Positions 26,110 to 35,724 of a stretch of DNA of 64,000 nt are shown here, one piece after another. Location of the stretch: assembly GCF_018138085.1 (NCBI RefSeq), contig NZ_CP073105.1, positions 1,488,001 to 1,552,000 on the forward strand. Direction: 5' to 3'. The translations under genes were made by a program, and so were the position numbers. Origin of the DNA: Stutzerimonas stutzeri (lineage in GTDB: Bacteria; Pseudomonadota; Gammaproteobacteria; Pseudomonadales; Pseudomonadaceae). The notes beneath the pieces were generated by a model. That model had not been told where the DNA came from, did not search any database, and saw nothing but the letters and a program-made list of their open reading frames with translations. How positions within the stretch are numbered: position 1 is the first letter of the stretch; each line of letters begins with the position of its first letter.

Positions 26110-27240
26110 TCACGCCATCTGTCCGATGGTTTTGCGAAAGCGTGCCAACGACAGGAAAAACAGCACCGTGCCGATCAGGGCCAGCGCCAGGAACGGCTGC
26201 CATACCGTCTCCAGTCCCGCACCCCGGTAGAGAATGGCCTGGCTCAATTCCACGAAATGGGTGGTGGGCGCGATCAGCATGATGTTCTGCACGATCTCGG
26301 GCATGCTTTCGCGCGGCGTGGTGCCCCCCGAGAGCATCTGCAGCGGCATGATGGTGAGCATCATCAACATGCCGAACTGCGGCATATTGCGCGCCAGCGT
26401 GGCGATGAAAATGCCCATCGACGTGGTGGCGAACAGGCTGAGTGCCGCTCCGGCGAAGAACAACGCAATGGAGCCATCGATGGGAACACCCAGGACGCCG
26501 CGCACCATGAGGTTGAGGGACAGGAAGGAGGCGATCAGCACGATCAGGGCCATCGACCAGACCTTGGAGAGCATGATCTGCGCGGGGGTGACCGGCATCA
26601 CCAGTAGGTGCTCGATGGTGCCGTGCTCGCGCTCCCGGATCAGCGCCGCGCCGGTCAGGATGATGGACAACAGTGTGATGTGGTTGATGATCTGAACCAC
26701 CGAACCGAACCAGGCCTTGTCGAGTGCGGGGTTGAACCGCGCACGCAAAGCCAGATCCACGGGTGGCGCGTCGGTTCCACGATAACGCTTGACGAACTCG
26801 TTGACTTCACCCGTGAAGATCTGTTGAACGTAACCGCTGCCGGTGAAGGCCTGACTCATGCGCGTAGCGTCGACATTGAGCTGCACGGCGGGCGATCGGC
26901 CCGCCAGCACGTCGCGCTGGAAGTTGGGCGGAATGACCAGCGCGAAGGTGTACTGCCCCGCATCCATGCCCGGGTCCACGTCCCCATAGTCGATCATGGC
27001 CGGCTGAGTGAACTGCGGTGGGTAGAACGCCGAGGCAATTCGCTGGGACAGCGCCGAATTATCCTCGTCGACGATGGCGATGGGCGCGTTGTGCAGCGTC
27101 TCCGGCATGGATGTGGCTGAGGTGTAGACCGACGCCGTGAACACATAGAGGATGAGCACGAGCATCATCGGATCGCGCCACAGACTCCACAGCTCCTTGA
27201 CACCGAGGTCGTAGATATTGGCCAGGTTTCTTCTGCTCAT
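26110..27240 (-). CDS. ABC-2 type permease (YhhJ-like)
   Basis: 376 residues. A first helix (MLVLILYVFTASVYTSA) is followed by a large periplasmic loop of about 140 residues. Five to six C-terminal helices follow, containing LIREREHGTIEHLLVMPVTPAQIMLSKVWS, the ABC-2 EReGT motif. This is the layout of drug and polysaccharide ABC-2 permeases such as YhhJ/YbhR. It begins one base after the stop of the upstream RbbA-like gene and is the last gene of the efflux operon. It would form the membrane half of an exporter with the RbbA-like ATPase. Confidence 0.92.
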   Translation of the reverse strand: MSRRNLANIYDLGVKELWSLWRDPMMLVLILYVFTASVYTSATSMPETLHNAPIAIVDEDNSALSQRIASAFYPPQFTQPAMIDYGDVDPGMDAGQYTFALVIPPNFQRDVLAGRSPAVQLNVDATRMSQAFTGSGYVQQIFTGEVNEFVKRYRGTDAPPVDLALRARFNPALDKAWFGSVVQIINHITLLSIILTGAALIREREHGTIEHLLVMPVTPAQIMLSKVWSMALIVLIASFLSLNLMVRGVLGVPIDGSIALFFAGAALSLFATTSMGIFIATLARNMPQFGMLMMLTIMPLQMLSGGTTPRESMPEIVQNIMLIAPTTHFVELSQAILYRGAGLETVWQPFLALALIGTVLFFLSLARFRKTIGQMA

Positions 27241-27241
27241 C

Positions 27242-30013
27242 TCAGCGCTCCTGCTTCTTGAGTAACAAAACGGCTGCGCCCAGAATGACCGGGACCGACA
27301 AAAGCATCGACCACAGCGGCCCCGTCAGATCGGCCAGGCCGAGCGCTTTGCTGAAAACGCCGCGGCTGATGGAGATCATGTGCGTGGCGGGATAGATCTG
27401 CCCGATGAACTTGCTGGAGCCCTCGAGCGAGGACACCGGATCGATCAGACCGGCAAACTGGGTGGCCGGTATGAGCGTGCCGATCATGGCAAAGAACATG
27501 GCTGCGATCTGGCTGCGAGTGACGGCCGAGGCCAGCAGCCCCATGCCGGTCGCGGAGAAGGAGAAGATCAGCGCGGCCAGCGCGAGAGTGAAGAAGCTGC
27601 CGGTGACTGGCACGCCAAAGATGGTGACCGCGAGCAGCGTCATCAGTAGGAAGTTCACCATCGCCAGGCCGACATAGGGCAGTTGCTTGCCAAGCAGAAA
27701 CTCGAGACGCGTGACCGGCGTCACGTACAGATTGGTGATCGAGCCCGTCTCCTTCTCGCGCACCACCGCCAGCGCAGTCAGCATCGCCGGCAACATGAGC
27801 AGCAGCAGAGGGATTACCGCCGGCACCATAGCCGGCAGGCTCTTGACATCGGGGTTGTAGCGAAAGCGTATCTCGACGCTCGCATTACTGGCTGCACTGG
27901 CGCCGCCGCGTTCGCTAGCCTGAGCTAGCAGCCAGTGCTGGTGCATGCCCTGGACGTAGCCTTGGACGGTCTCCGCGCGTTGCGGCATAGCGCCGTCGAT
28001 CCAGGCGCCGATCTGTACTTTCTGGCCCCGCAACACATCGCGGCTGAAGCCAGGGGGGATTTCGATGGCCAGCGACAGCTCCCCGCTGCGCATACGCCGG
28101 TCGAGGTCCGCGTAGTCGAGGATCGGTGCGTGCTCAGTGAAGTAGCGCGAGCCGGCGAGGTTCAGCGTGTAGCTTTGACTTAGGGTGGTCTGGTCGCGAT
28201 CGAGTACCGCATAGCTCAGGTCCTCTACGTCCATGGTGATGCCGAAGCCAATCACAAACATCAGCAGCAGTGAACCGCCCAACGCCAGTGTGGCACGTAC
28301 AGGGTCCCGCTGCAGTTCGAGCGTCTCACGCCACAGATAGCTAAACATGCGCTGCAGACTGAAACCGCCGGCGCCGTTTCCGCCGTGCTCAGCAGGCGCC
28401 GCAGAGGGCTGATCCTCGTGATTAGCGGCCTCGGGCTGGCTGGGCGGGGTGACTGGGCCGCCGCCCTCGGCTTCGAGGAGGTAGCCGATGAAGGCCTCTT
28501 CAAGGGATTTGGCGCCGCGCTTCTCGACCAGTCTTGCGGGCACGTCGCTGTCCAGCACCTTACCCGCATGCATCATCGACATGCGGTCGCAGCGTTCGGC
28601 CTCGTTCATGAAGTGGGTGGAAATGAAGACCGTTACCCGGTCGCGCCGCGACAGCTCGATAAGCAGCCGCCAGAACGCATCGCGCGCCACCGGATCGACG
28701 CCAGAGGTCGGTTCATCCAAGATCAGCAGCTCGGGCTTATGCACCATGGCAACGGCCAGCGATAAACGCTGCCGTATGCCCAAAGGCAGGCTGGCCGGCA
28801 GGCTGTCGAGGACGTCCACCAGCCCGAAGCGTTCCACCATCTCATCCACGCGGCCGGGAATGTCCTTCGGGGGCACGCTGAAGAGCTTGGCGTGCAATTC
28901 CAGGTTTTGCCGTACCGTAATTTCGCTATAGAGCGAGAACGCTTGCGACATGTAGCCGACGCGGCGACGGGTGTCCAGATCATGCGGATCGACTTCGTGA
29001 CCGAACAGCCAGGCCCGACCCGCGCTCGCCGGCAGCAGGCCGGTGAGCATCTTCATGGTGGTGGACTTGCCACAACCGTTGGAGCCGAGGAAGCCGAAGA
29101 TTTCGCCGCGCCGGATGCGAAAGGAGACGCTGTCGACGGCGATGAAGTCGCCAAAGCGCATGGTCAGCTCCTCGGCTTCGATGGCGATATCGTCCGCGCC
29201 GCCATCCGGCAAAGGGGGAATGACTACTGCTTGGTGTCCGCGCTTTTTCTCTTCCGGGAGCAGGCGGATGAATGCCTCTTCCAGGTTCAGACTGCTTGTT
29301 CTTTCCAGCAACTCCTGCGGTGTGCCGGTGGCGAGGACCTTGCCGTCGTCGATGGCCGCCAGCCAGTCGAAGCGCTGGGCCTCATCCATGTAGGCGGTGG
29401 CCACAATCACGCTCATGCCGGGACGATCAGCGCGGATACGGTCAATTAGATCCCAGAATTGCGCGCGCGCCAGCGGGTCCACGCCGGTCGTCGGCTCATC
29501 GAGAATCAGGAGGTCCGGGTCATGAATCAGCGCGCAGCACAGGCCGAGTTTTTGCTTCATGCCCCCAGAGAGTTTGCCTGCCGGGCGCGACAGGAATTTG
29601 AACAGGCCGGTGGCCTGGGTCAGCTCATTGATGCGTTGGCGAAGCTCTGCGGCACCATGACCGAACAGGCGCGCAAAGAATTGCAGATTTTCCTCGACCG
29701 AGAGCGTCGGATACAGGTTCTTGCCCAGTCCCTGCGGCATGTAGGCGATGCGAGGGCACACTTGCTTGCGATGGGCCTTGCTGGCCATGTCGCCATCCAG
29801 TACCTCGACCGTGCCCTTCTGGATGATACGTACGCCAGCAAGCAATGAGAGCAGACTGGATTTACCGACGCCGTCGGGGCCGATCAGGCCAACCATCCTC
29901 CCGGCGGGAATGTCCAGATCGATGCCATCCAGGGCGATGACATCGCCGTAACGCAAGCGCACCTGACGGACGCTTGCAACGGTCGTGAGCTGCGCGCTCC
30001 CACTGTGGCTCAT
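27242..30013 (-). CDS. rbbA: RbbA-like fused ABC transporter (two ATPase domains plus permease)
   Basis: 923 residues. ATPase domain 1 has Walker [10 protein letters not shown], signature LSGGMKQK and Walker [14 protein letters not shown]. ATPase domain 2 has Walker [11 protein letters not shown], a degenerate signature [12 protein letters not shown] and Walker [16 protein letters not shown]-terminal ABC-2 permease domain (from about residue 565) has [18 protein letters not shown] and six hydrophobic segments. This fusion is the RbbA/YhiH family, described both as a ribosome-associated ATPase and as a transporter half. Between a HlyD adaptor and a YhhJ permease, the exporter role is the better reading. 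The gene symbol reflects family naming. Confidence 0.9.
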   Translation of the reverse strand: MSHSGSAQLTTVASVRQVRLRYGDVIALDGIDLDIPAGRMVGLIGPDGVGKSSLLSLLAGVRIIQKGTVEVLDGDMASKAHRKQVCPRIAYMPQGLGKNLYPTLSVEENLQFFARLFGHGAAELRQRINELTQATGLFKFLSRPAGKLSGGMKQKLGLCCALIHDPDLLILDEPTTGVDPLARAQFWDLIDRIRADRPGMSVIVATAYMDEAQRFDWLAAIDDGKVLATGTPQELLERTSSLNLEEAFIRLLPEEKKRGHQAVVIPPLPDGGADDIAIEAEELTMRFGDFIAVDSVSFRIRRGEIFGFLGSNGCGKSTTMKMLTGLLPASAGRAWLFGHEVDPHDLDTRRRVGYMSQAFSLYSEITVRQNLELHAKLFSVPPKDIPGRVDEMVERFGLVDVLDSLPASLPLGIRQRLSLAVAMVHKPELLILDEPTSGVDPVARDAFWRLLIELSRRDRVTVFISTHFMNEAERCDRMSMMHAGKVLDSDVPARLVEKRGAKSLEEAFIGYLLEAEGGGPVTPPSQPEAANHEDQPSAAPAEHGGNGAGGFSLQRMFSYLWRETLELQRDPVRATLALGGSLLLMFVIGFGITMDVEDLSYAVLDRDQTTLSQSYTLNLAGSRYFTEHAPILDYADLDRRMRSGELSLAIEIPPGFSRDVLRGQKVQIGAWIDGAMPQRAETVQGYVQGMHQHWLLAQASERGGASAASNASVEIRFRYNPDVKSLPAMVPAVIPLLLLMLPAMLTALAVVREKETGSITNLYVTPVTRLEFLLGKQLPYVGLAMVNFLLMTLLAVTIFGVPVTGSFFTLALAALIFSFSATGMGLLASAVTRSQIAAMFFAMIGTLIPATQFAGLIDPVSSLEGSSKFIGQIYPATHMISISRGVFSKALGLADLTGPLWSMLLSVPVILGAAVLLLKKQER

Positions 30014-30016
30014 ACC

Positions 30017-31096
30017 TTACTCCGGCACGCGAAGGGACAGGTCTTGAGGCCATTCGGCGTTTGCGTCGAGCTTGATCCAGGCCACGCCGGGCAGCCCGGT
30101 CTTGACCTGATTCAGGTGTTCACGCAGCAACTCCGGCGAAATTTGCGCGCGCACACGAAACATCAGTTTTTGCCGTTCGCTGGCGGTTTCGACCGTTTTG
30201 GGGGTGAACTGTGCCGCGCTGGCGACGAAGGAAACGGTGGCTGGTATCACGTACTCCGGCGCGGCATCCAGAACGATGCGCACCTCTGAGCCGAGCCCGA
30301 CGCGACCGGCCACGGTCTCGGGCAGGAAAAAGGTGAGGTATACGTCCGAGAGGTCGATCAGGTTCAGGACGCGTCCGCCCGACCCAAGCACCTCGCCAGG
30401 TTGCGCCACGCGCACCTGAACCCGCCCGTCACGCGGCGCGCGCAGTTCACTGTCGCGGATGTCGGCTTCGATGCGAATGATGCTGGCCGTGGCGGCGGTC
30501 ACGCTGGAGCGGGCGCCGACCAGTTGTGCTTTGGCTGCCTCGACTGCGGCGCGGGCAGCGGCAGTCTGCGCTCTGCTGGCCGCGAGCGTTGCCTGTGCGC
30601 TCCGTACGCGCGCCCGGTCATCGTCCAGCTCCTGTATCGAGGCGGCGCCCTCTCGGGACAGTGTCTCCGAACGTGCCAGACGCCGCTGTGCGGCGTCGAG
30701 CTCCGACTCGCGCTGACCGACGAGTGCCTGCGCCGCAGCAACGTCGGCTTCGCGCAATGCGACCTGTGCCTGCGCTGCGGTCACCGCGTGCTCGGCCTGT
30801 TGACGCATGGCGAAGGCTTCGTCGCGCTGTGCCTCAAGCGTTTCCAGTTGCATCCTGGCCAATGGCTGGCCAGCTGTGACGAAATCGCCTTCACGTACCA
30901 GGATGTCTTCGATACGTCCGGGAAGCTTGGTAGCGATGTCGATTTCGGTGGCTTCGATTCGGCCGTTACCGCTGACAAAGCCTTCGCCGGGTCCGCTGTC
31001 GGCAAACTTCGTCCAGCCCCACCAGGCCAGCGCGACGACAACCGCTGCAGCGGCAACGACCAGGAGTTTTTTCTTGAGAGAGGGTGAGAAGGTCAT
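30017..31096 (-). CDS. HlyD-family periplasmic adaptor (YhiI-like)
   Basis: 359 residues. One N-terminal membrane anchor ([18 protein letters not shown]) is followed by the lipoyl half-motif [30 protein letters not shown] long alpha-hairpin rich in Ala, Gln, Arg and Glu (residues about 75-200) comes next. The second lipoyl half and beta-barrel are marked by [26 protein letters not shown] and [13 protein letters not shown]. It links the inner-membrane ABC parts to the outer-membrane channel. It ends three bases before the RbbA-like ATG and begins after the outer-membrane factor gene. Confidence 0.94.
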   Translation of the reverse strand: MTFSPSLKKKLLVVAAAAVVVALAWWGWTKFADSGPGEGFVSGNGRIEATEIDIATKLPGRIEDILVREGDFVTAGQPLARMQLETLEAQRDEAFAMRQQAEHAVTAAQAQVALREADVAAAQALVGQRESELDAAQRRLARSETLSREGAASIQELDDDRARVRSAQATLAASRAQTAAARAAVEAAKAQLVGARSSVTAATASIIRIEADIRDSELRAPRDGRVQVRVAQPGEVLGSGGRVLNLIDLSDVYLTFFLPETVAGRVGLGSEVRIVLDAAPEYVIPATVSFVASAAQFTPKTVETASERQKLMFRVRAQISPELLREHLNQVKTGLPGVAWIKLDANAEWPQDLSLRVPE

Positions 31097-31110
31097 GGGT
31101 TCGGCGTGCC

Positions 31111-32604
31111 TTAGCGGGTTGATGGGATGGAGGCGGGAGTCGAGGTTGCACCGTCTACCTCGTTGGATGCGGCGAGGGTGCCGCCGCCGAGCGCGGCATA
31201 CAGCGCTACCTGGCTGGACAGCAGCGCGCGGCGCGCCTGTACCAGTTGTTGCTGGGCACCCAGCAGATCGCGTTGGGCGTCCAGCACCTCTAGGAAAGCA
31301 GCCGAGCCGTTGTCATAGCGCAACTGGGCTAGTCGTGCGCGTTCGCTTTGCGTTTCCAGGTTGGCTCCCTGGATTGTCAACTGTTCAGCCAACCAGTACT
31401 TGGCGCTTAGGGCATCAGCCACCTCGCGAAAGGCCGTTTGAATGGTCTTCTCGTATCCGGCCACGGCGATATCGCGACGCACTTCGCTCAGTTCCAGGTT
31501 GGCGCGCCGCCGGCCGCCATCGAAGATGGGCATCGACAACGTGGGCATGAAGGTCCAGGCACGACTACCTGAATCGAACAGGCCATTGAGATCGCTGCTG
31601 GCCGTGCCGAAGCTGCCAGTCAGCGCGATGCGCGGTAAGAACGCTGCACGGGCCGCGCCGATGTTGGCATCGCCAGCACGCAATTGGTGTTCGGCGGAAA
31701 TGATGTCCGGGCGACTGACCAGCAGCTCCGAGGGCAAACCAGCCCGAAGTTCGGCCAGCACCGTCGTTTCATCGAAGAGAGCCTTAGCAGGCAGCGAGCC
31801 AGGATCGGCGCCCACCAGCAGCGCCAACGCGTGCAGTTGCGTGGCGCGAGCTTGCTCAAGCTGGGTTAGTAGCGCCTGAGCCTGGTTCAGGAGGGTCTGG
31901 ACTTGGGTGAGATCCAGCGTCGAGGTCGAGCCGACTTCGACACGACGCCGGAAAATGCGATAGGACTCCTCGCGGGTTGTCACGGTTTTCCGCGCGATAG
32001 CCACGCGCTCGTCCATCTCGCGCAAGCCAAGATAACCGTCCGCCACTTGGGCGATCAACGCTAGGTGGACAGCCCGGCGCGCTGCATCGGTAGCCAGCCA
32101 GGTTTGCAGGGCGGCGTCTTCCAGATTACGAACTCGGCCCCACAGATCCAACTCCCAAGTGCTTAAACCCACCTCGGCCCGATACTCGCCACCCACATGC
32201 GATCTGCCCGACATGTTCAGATCGCCAGGGACGCGGGCGCGTCCACCCTGGGCGCCCACGCCCACGGCAGGAAATCGATCCGAGCGCTGAATGCGGAATG
32301 CGGCGCTGGCTTCCTCGACACGCAGCGCGGCCAGGCGCAGATCGCGGTTGTTCTCCAGTGCAGTCTCGATAAGGCGTTGCAGCAAGGGATCCGTGAAGTA
32401 CGCCTGCCAGGCCAGTTCTCCCGCATGGGCGCCGTCTGTGCTCGATTCAAGATGACTAGGCCAAACCTTGGGTGCTGGCAGCGGTGGCGTATTAGGAGCA
32501 GGAGCGAGCGACATGCAGCCGGTTAGTGCGACGGCGCTCAGTGCCAGCGTGGCAGTGCGCAATCTGAACTCAGGAAACAAGAGAGAAGCTGGAGGCATGG
32601 TCAT
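31111..32604 (-). CDS. Outer-membrane efflux lipoprotein (NodT/OprM family)
   Basis: About 497 residues from the ATG at 32604 (a second ATG is at 32598; GGAGG-like purines near 32591-32595 lie inside the gene). The open frame extends upstream without signal-like sequence. The N-terminus [22 protein letters not shown] has a lipobox (LTGC). The body has the TolC-like repeat, with [34 protein letters not shown] near the N-terminus and a second half with [19 protein letters not shown]. It forms the trimeric channel of the efflux complex. First gene of the minus-strand operon. Confidence 0.93.
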   Translation of the reverse strand: MTMPPASLLFPEFRLRTATLALSAVALTGCMSLAPAPNTPPLPAPKVWPSHLESSTDGAHAGELAWQAYFTDPLLQRLIETALENNRDLRLAALRVEEASAAFRIQRSDRFPAVGVGAQGGRARVPGDLNMSGRSHVGGEYRAEVGLSTWELDLWGRVRNLEDAALQTWLATDAARRAVHLALIAQVADGYLGLREMDERVAIARKTVTTREESYRIFRRRVEVGSTSTLDLTQVQTLLNQAQALLTQLEQARATQLHALALLVGADPGSLPAKALFDETTVLAELRAGLPSELLVSRPDIISAEHQLRAGDANIGAARAAFLPRIALTGSFGTASSDLNGLFDSGSRAWTFMPTLSMPIFDGGRRRANLELSEVRRDIAVAGYEKTIQTAFREVADALSAKYWLAEQLTIQGANLETQSERARLAQLRYDNGSAAFLEVLDAQRDLLGAQQQLVQARRALLSSQVALYAALGGGTLAASNEVDGATSTPASIPSTR

Positions 32605-33228
32605 GTTCCGTACGGGTATCGGGCCTAATGGGGTCTGGTTGTAGAGCGGCAGGCGTCCATGTGTAGAGGCGTGCTGATGGCGGCGCTCGCTTTGGCATCG
32701 ATGAGCGCGCATGCAGTAATTCGGCACTTCGATCATGAAGGTCTGCCGCAATCGAGCGGGGCCTTGATGGCTGTGCGCACCTTGTATTACGCCTGTCGAC
32801 ACCAACGTTCAGAACACGGTGAAAAAGGAGGTTTGTTGGTGTTGGATTCGCCGAAGGGCCAGTGCAGCCTATTGCATGGCATGTAGGTTCACCCTTGCAC
32901 GGAGTGTGGCTCACGCCCGCCACCAGCTTTTCTTTCTCGCAAGTTTGATAAAACCCACGGCATCTCCGTTAATTGTGTATGCATCCGGGTCTTAGCGGCT
33001 GGTCGACGAGGCGCTCTTTTGGTCGTATTTCTCATCATTATAGGTTTTTTTAAAAAAAACGACCAGGCGGTTGTTTTTAACAGTGCGATACAATTCCTCC
33101 TCCGCAACCCCTGGGGCGGCTCGTTGATACCGGTTGACGGAAATTGTCTGGGCGGGATCAAGGTTGTTTTCGGTGGAGTCGGTGGCCATCCCGTGAGAAC
33201 ATTTTTCAAATTTGGAAAGGGGCTTTGA
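32605..33228. promoter_or_regulatory. Divergent promoter region of the efflux operon and its TetR regulator
   Basis: This 624-base gap separates the efflux operon (minus) from the TetR gene (plus). The half nearest the regulator is AT-rich. An imperfect palindrome at 33056-33077 is listed separately. A 75-codon plus-strand ORF at 32659-32886 is open but has no Shine-Dalgarno or recognisable protein character and is not called. Confidence 0.5.
33056..33077. promoter_or_regulatory. Candidate operator palindrome for the efflux regulator
   Basis: AAAACGACC (33056-33064) and GGTTGTTTT (33069-33077) are inverted copies with one mismatch around AGGC. A related half-site, TTGGTCGTATTT, lies at 33019-33030. 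The location, in the AT-rich part of the divergent region, fits binding by the adjacent TetR-family protein. Confidence 0.5.
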
Positions 33229-33891
33229 ATGCCAGCCAGGAAAGAAGACGTCGTCACAGAGAAGCGCCGCTACTTGTCCTCGGCAGCTAGGAAAGAGGAA
33301 ATATTGGACGCGGCTCTGGTTGAATTCTCGGATCGGACATACAACGCCGTGTCGATGGAGCGTCTAGCGGAATGCGCGGGAATGTCAAAGGCAGGAATTT
33401 ACGCGCACTTTAAAAGCAAGGAAGAGATCTTTCATGCCTTGCTCGAACGTATGACCAAGCAGCTTTGCGATTTCCAAGGCTGGCTCCCGGACGAAGATTT
33501 GACTTTGCCGGAGCTAGTAGACGTGTACCTTGATCGCCTGTACGCGACGTTTGACTCCCCCGCTACCATATCGGTCTACCGACTGCTCCTAGCCGAAAGT
33601 GCCAGAGCACCTGCACTGGTCCGGCATTGGCGAGAGGAAGTTGCGCGCGGATTACGGGAGCGGGCGCAGCTCATCATCCAGCGCAACATAGAACGCGGGG
33701 TCATTCGCCCAGGTGTCTTGACCGAGCACTTTTTCCCGCTGGCGCTCGCTCCCGCATTGCTATGGCTGAACTCTTCAATGTTATCCAGAGGCGACCCGTC
33801 AATATCGCTTGTACAGTTGCGGGAGGCGCATAGGCAACTGCTGCTTGAGCTTCTGCAGCCAGAGGTGAGTAGGGGCAGCGGGCTGAATTAG
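33229..33891 (+). CDS. TetR/AcrR family regulator of the efflux operon
   Basis: 220 residues; AAAGGGG lies 8 bases before the ATG. The N-terminal helix-turn-helix is clear: REEILDAA-type KEEILDAALVEFSDRTYNAVSMERLAECAGMSKAGIYAHFKSKEEIFHALL. The C-terminal domain matches the AcrR-C (TetR_C_7-like) class with a central LYATFDSPATISVYRLLLAES. Divergent placement next to an efflux operon and the palindrome at 33056-33077 suggest it represses that operon and itself until a ligand binds. Confidence 0.93.
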   Translation: MPARKEDVVTEKRRYLSSAARKEEILDAALVEFSDRTYNAVSMERLAECAGMSKAGIYAHFKSKEEIFHALLERMTKQLCDFQGWLPDEDLTLPELVDVYLDRLYATFDSPATISVYRLLLAESARAPALVRHWREEVARGLRERAQLIIQRNIERGVIRPGVLTEHFFPLALAPALLWLNSSMLSRGDPSISLVQLREAHRQLLLELLQPEVSRGSGLN

Positions 33892-34108
33892 ATGTCGGTT
33901 TGCCATAGTATTGCCATTACCATCGTCGGGACCGCACTGGCATGCCATACAACCGAAGCGACTGGAGGCTGCATAGCGCAACGGCGATCAAAGCGAACAA
34001 GCGGCTGCCTCGCTAAATTGAATGAAACATGCTGACGGCGTCCAGACATTGCTAATCGCGGCATCCCCAAAGTTAGAGCAGCCTCGACCTCGTTCTGAAT
34101 ACACAAAC

Positions 34109-34131
34109 CGCCCGATGCGCTGCACCGGGCG
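34109..34131 (-). terminator. Weak hairpin after the chemoreceptor operon
   Basis: CGCCCG (34109-34114) and CGGGCG (34126-34131) pair around an 11-base loop. Read on the minus strand it comes about 90 bases after the binding-protein stop and is followed by GTTTGTGT. The gap 33892-34222 shows no other feature. Confidence 0.35.
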
Positions 34132-34222
34132 TCTTAAAGATTGGGGCTGGGGGAAACGCTGCAGCCATTAAGTGCTACATCGCGCCAGAGTCTCAGGGCC
34201 GCAAATCAAAACACAAAATGTG

Positions 34223-34630
34223 TCAGGGCAGGGTGAACAGCACCTTCACTGAATCATTGACCGCGGCGCTGTCGACATAGCCGATAGCGTCGGCTTCGGC
34301 GGCGACTTTGGCCACAACCGCCGAGTCGCCGGCTTCGGCCGGCAGGGGCTGGCCCTTACCGGTGAATACCAGGCCCGACCAGTAGGACTTCAGCTGGGCT
34401 TCGTTCTTGCTGGTGACGGCGGAGTAGAATTTTTCCTTGGTGGGATTCCAGTCTTTCTGGTCGATGCCGCTTAAGGTTTTGTCCCTGCCGAGAAAGATAT
34501 TTGCCACTTCTGCCTGTGAGGGCGCTTTGGTTGCGCCCGGATTGACGATCACGGCCACCTCGGCGTGCGCCATGGCAGAAGCCAGGCTTAGCAGAGCGGC
34601 GGCGAGAGTCTTTTGAGTGAAACGATTCAT
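34223..34630 (-). CDS. Small PstS-like phosphate/anion substrate-binding protein
   Basis: 135 residues with a signal peptide ending MAHAEVAV. The mature part begins VIVNPGATKAPSQAEVANIFLGRDKTL, which matches the short PBP-like domain annotated as phosphate ABC transporter substrate-binding. The C-terminus ADAIGYVDSAAVNDSVKVLFTLP is also typical (IGYV motif). It is about half the size of PstS and has no permease genes nearby. It follows the porin gene by 11 bases, so it is part of a chemoreceptor-porin-binding-protein operon. It may present an anion to the chemoreceptor, which is an inference. Confidence 0.82.
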   Translation of the reverse strand: MNRFTQKTLAAALLSLASAMAHAEVAVIVNPGATKAPSQAEVANIFLGRDKTLSGIDQKDWNPTKEKFYSAVTSKNEAQLKSYWSGLVFTGKGQPLPAEAGDSAVVAKVAAEADAIGYVDSAAVNDSVKVLFTLP

Positions 34631-34641
34631 GTTGGCTCCTC

Positions 34642-35697
34642 TTAGAATACGAAGTCAGCGCCGATGCTGAAGATGTCGCCGTCGAACGTTGGCTCGGCAG
34701 TGTTATACGCCGGCACAAAGTTGCCGTTGTAGTTCCGGGTGGATTCAACGCGTTTGTATTCGCTCTTCAGCGTAACGTTGGCGTTCAGGCTGTAGTTCAG
34801 GCCAAACGCCCATGACGAGTCGCGGCCAGCGTCGCTTTCGTCATGCTGGGCATAGGTAACGTGAGGCAAAAGGTCACCGAAGCGGTGACCGGCCATGATG
34901 TAGAACGCGTCGTGCTCGCCCAGCGGGCTGCGGCGGTTGATGATTTCTGCGTTAGTGACCCAGCTGCCGTTGTCGTACTGATGGCCAAAGGACATGAATT
35001 TGCCCTTGAACTCGTCGCTTTGATCCCCGCTCAGAGTGGACTCGGTATAACTGTATCGGAACGTCCCGATGTCGTTGGTCGCCAGGCTCACGCTGCCGGT
35101 CAGCAGCTTTTTGTAATCCACGTCTAGACGGGCATCGAGACCATGAATGAAGATATTGCGGTTTACTGCTTGGCCGTAACTGGCTTGAAAATTCAGCGTA
35201 CCGAAGGAAAGCGGAAGGCTGTATAGGGCATCTGCGCCTTCGTAATTGGTAATCGGCATCTGGCTGTAAACTTCGTCCGGCAGGCGCAGCCATGGGTAGG
35301 TGTAACCGACGTCCAGCGTCTCGGAAAACATGAACGCGCCCGGGCGCAAGCGGCCAGCACGGACTGTGAATTGATTGCTGACCGCGTAAGCCAGGTACGC
35401 CCATTCCAGCTGTAGACGCCAGTCGTCCTGCTCAGGTTTGGCGACGGTCTGAATAGTAGCGCTCAGTTGGTCGGTGAGGCCGTAGGAGAATTGTCCGCCG
35501 AGCTTGGACAGCTGGTCGCCGCGCCAGGAGTCCGTGGTCTGGCCGGAAATGCCATAGCCCTTCGCATCGTCTACCCCACCGACGCGGCTGATGGCGGCAG
35601 TGCCAAAGCCGTTGAATCGGTATTCACCTTGGTCCAAGGCGAACGCTGAAGTACTGGCCAGGCAGATGGCTACGCCCAAGAGATTGAGTTTGTTCAT
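34642..35697 (-). CDS. Outer-membrane porin-like beta-barrel protein
   Basis: 351 residues. A signal peptide (NKLNLLGVAICLASTSAFA) precedes LDQGEYRFNGFGTAAISRVGG. Alternating strands run through the protein, with QFSYGLTDQLSATIQTVAKPEQD, ARLRPGAFMFSETLDVGYTYPW and the terminal barrel strand SIGADFVF ending in Phe. It looks like a general or substrate-specific porin rather than OprD. It sits between the chemoreceptor (27 bases upstream) and the small binding protein (11 bases downstream), implying uptake of the same ligand they detect. Confidence 0.85.
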   Translation of the reverse strand: MNKLNLLGVAICLASTSAFALDQGEYRFNGFGTAAISRVGGVDDAKGYGISGQTTDSWRGDQLSKLGGQFSYGLTDQLSATIQTVAKPEQDDWRLQLEWAYLAYAVSNQFTVRAGRLRPGAFMFSETLDVGYTYPWLRLPDEVYSQMPITNYEGADALYSLPLSFGTLNFQASYGQAVNRNIFIHGLDARLDVDYKKLLTGSVSLATNDIGTFRYSYTESTLSGDQSDEFKGKFMSFGHQYDNGSWVTNAEIINRRSPLGEHDAFYIMAGHRFGDLLPHVTYAQHDESDAGRDSSWAFGLNYSLNANVTLKSEYKRVESTRNYNGNFVPAYNTAEPTFDGDIFSIGADFVF

Positions 35698-35724
35698 TGT
35701 TCGTACTGCTCCAGGATTATAAAT

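Noticed and set aside
32659..32886. 75-codon ORF in the efflux promoter region
   Set aside because: There is no Shine-Dalgarno and no recognisable protein features, and it lies in a probable regulatory gap.
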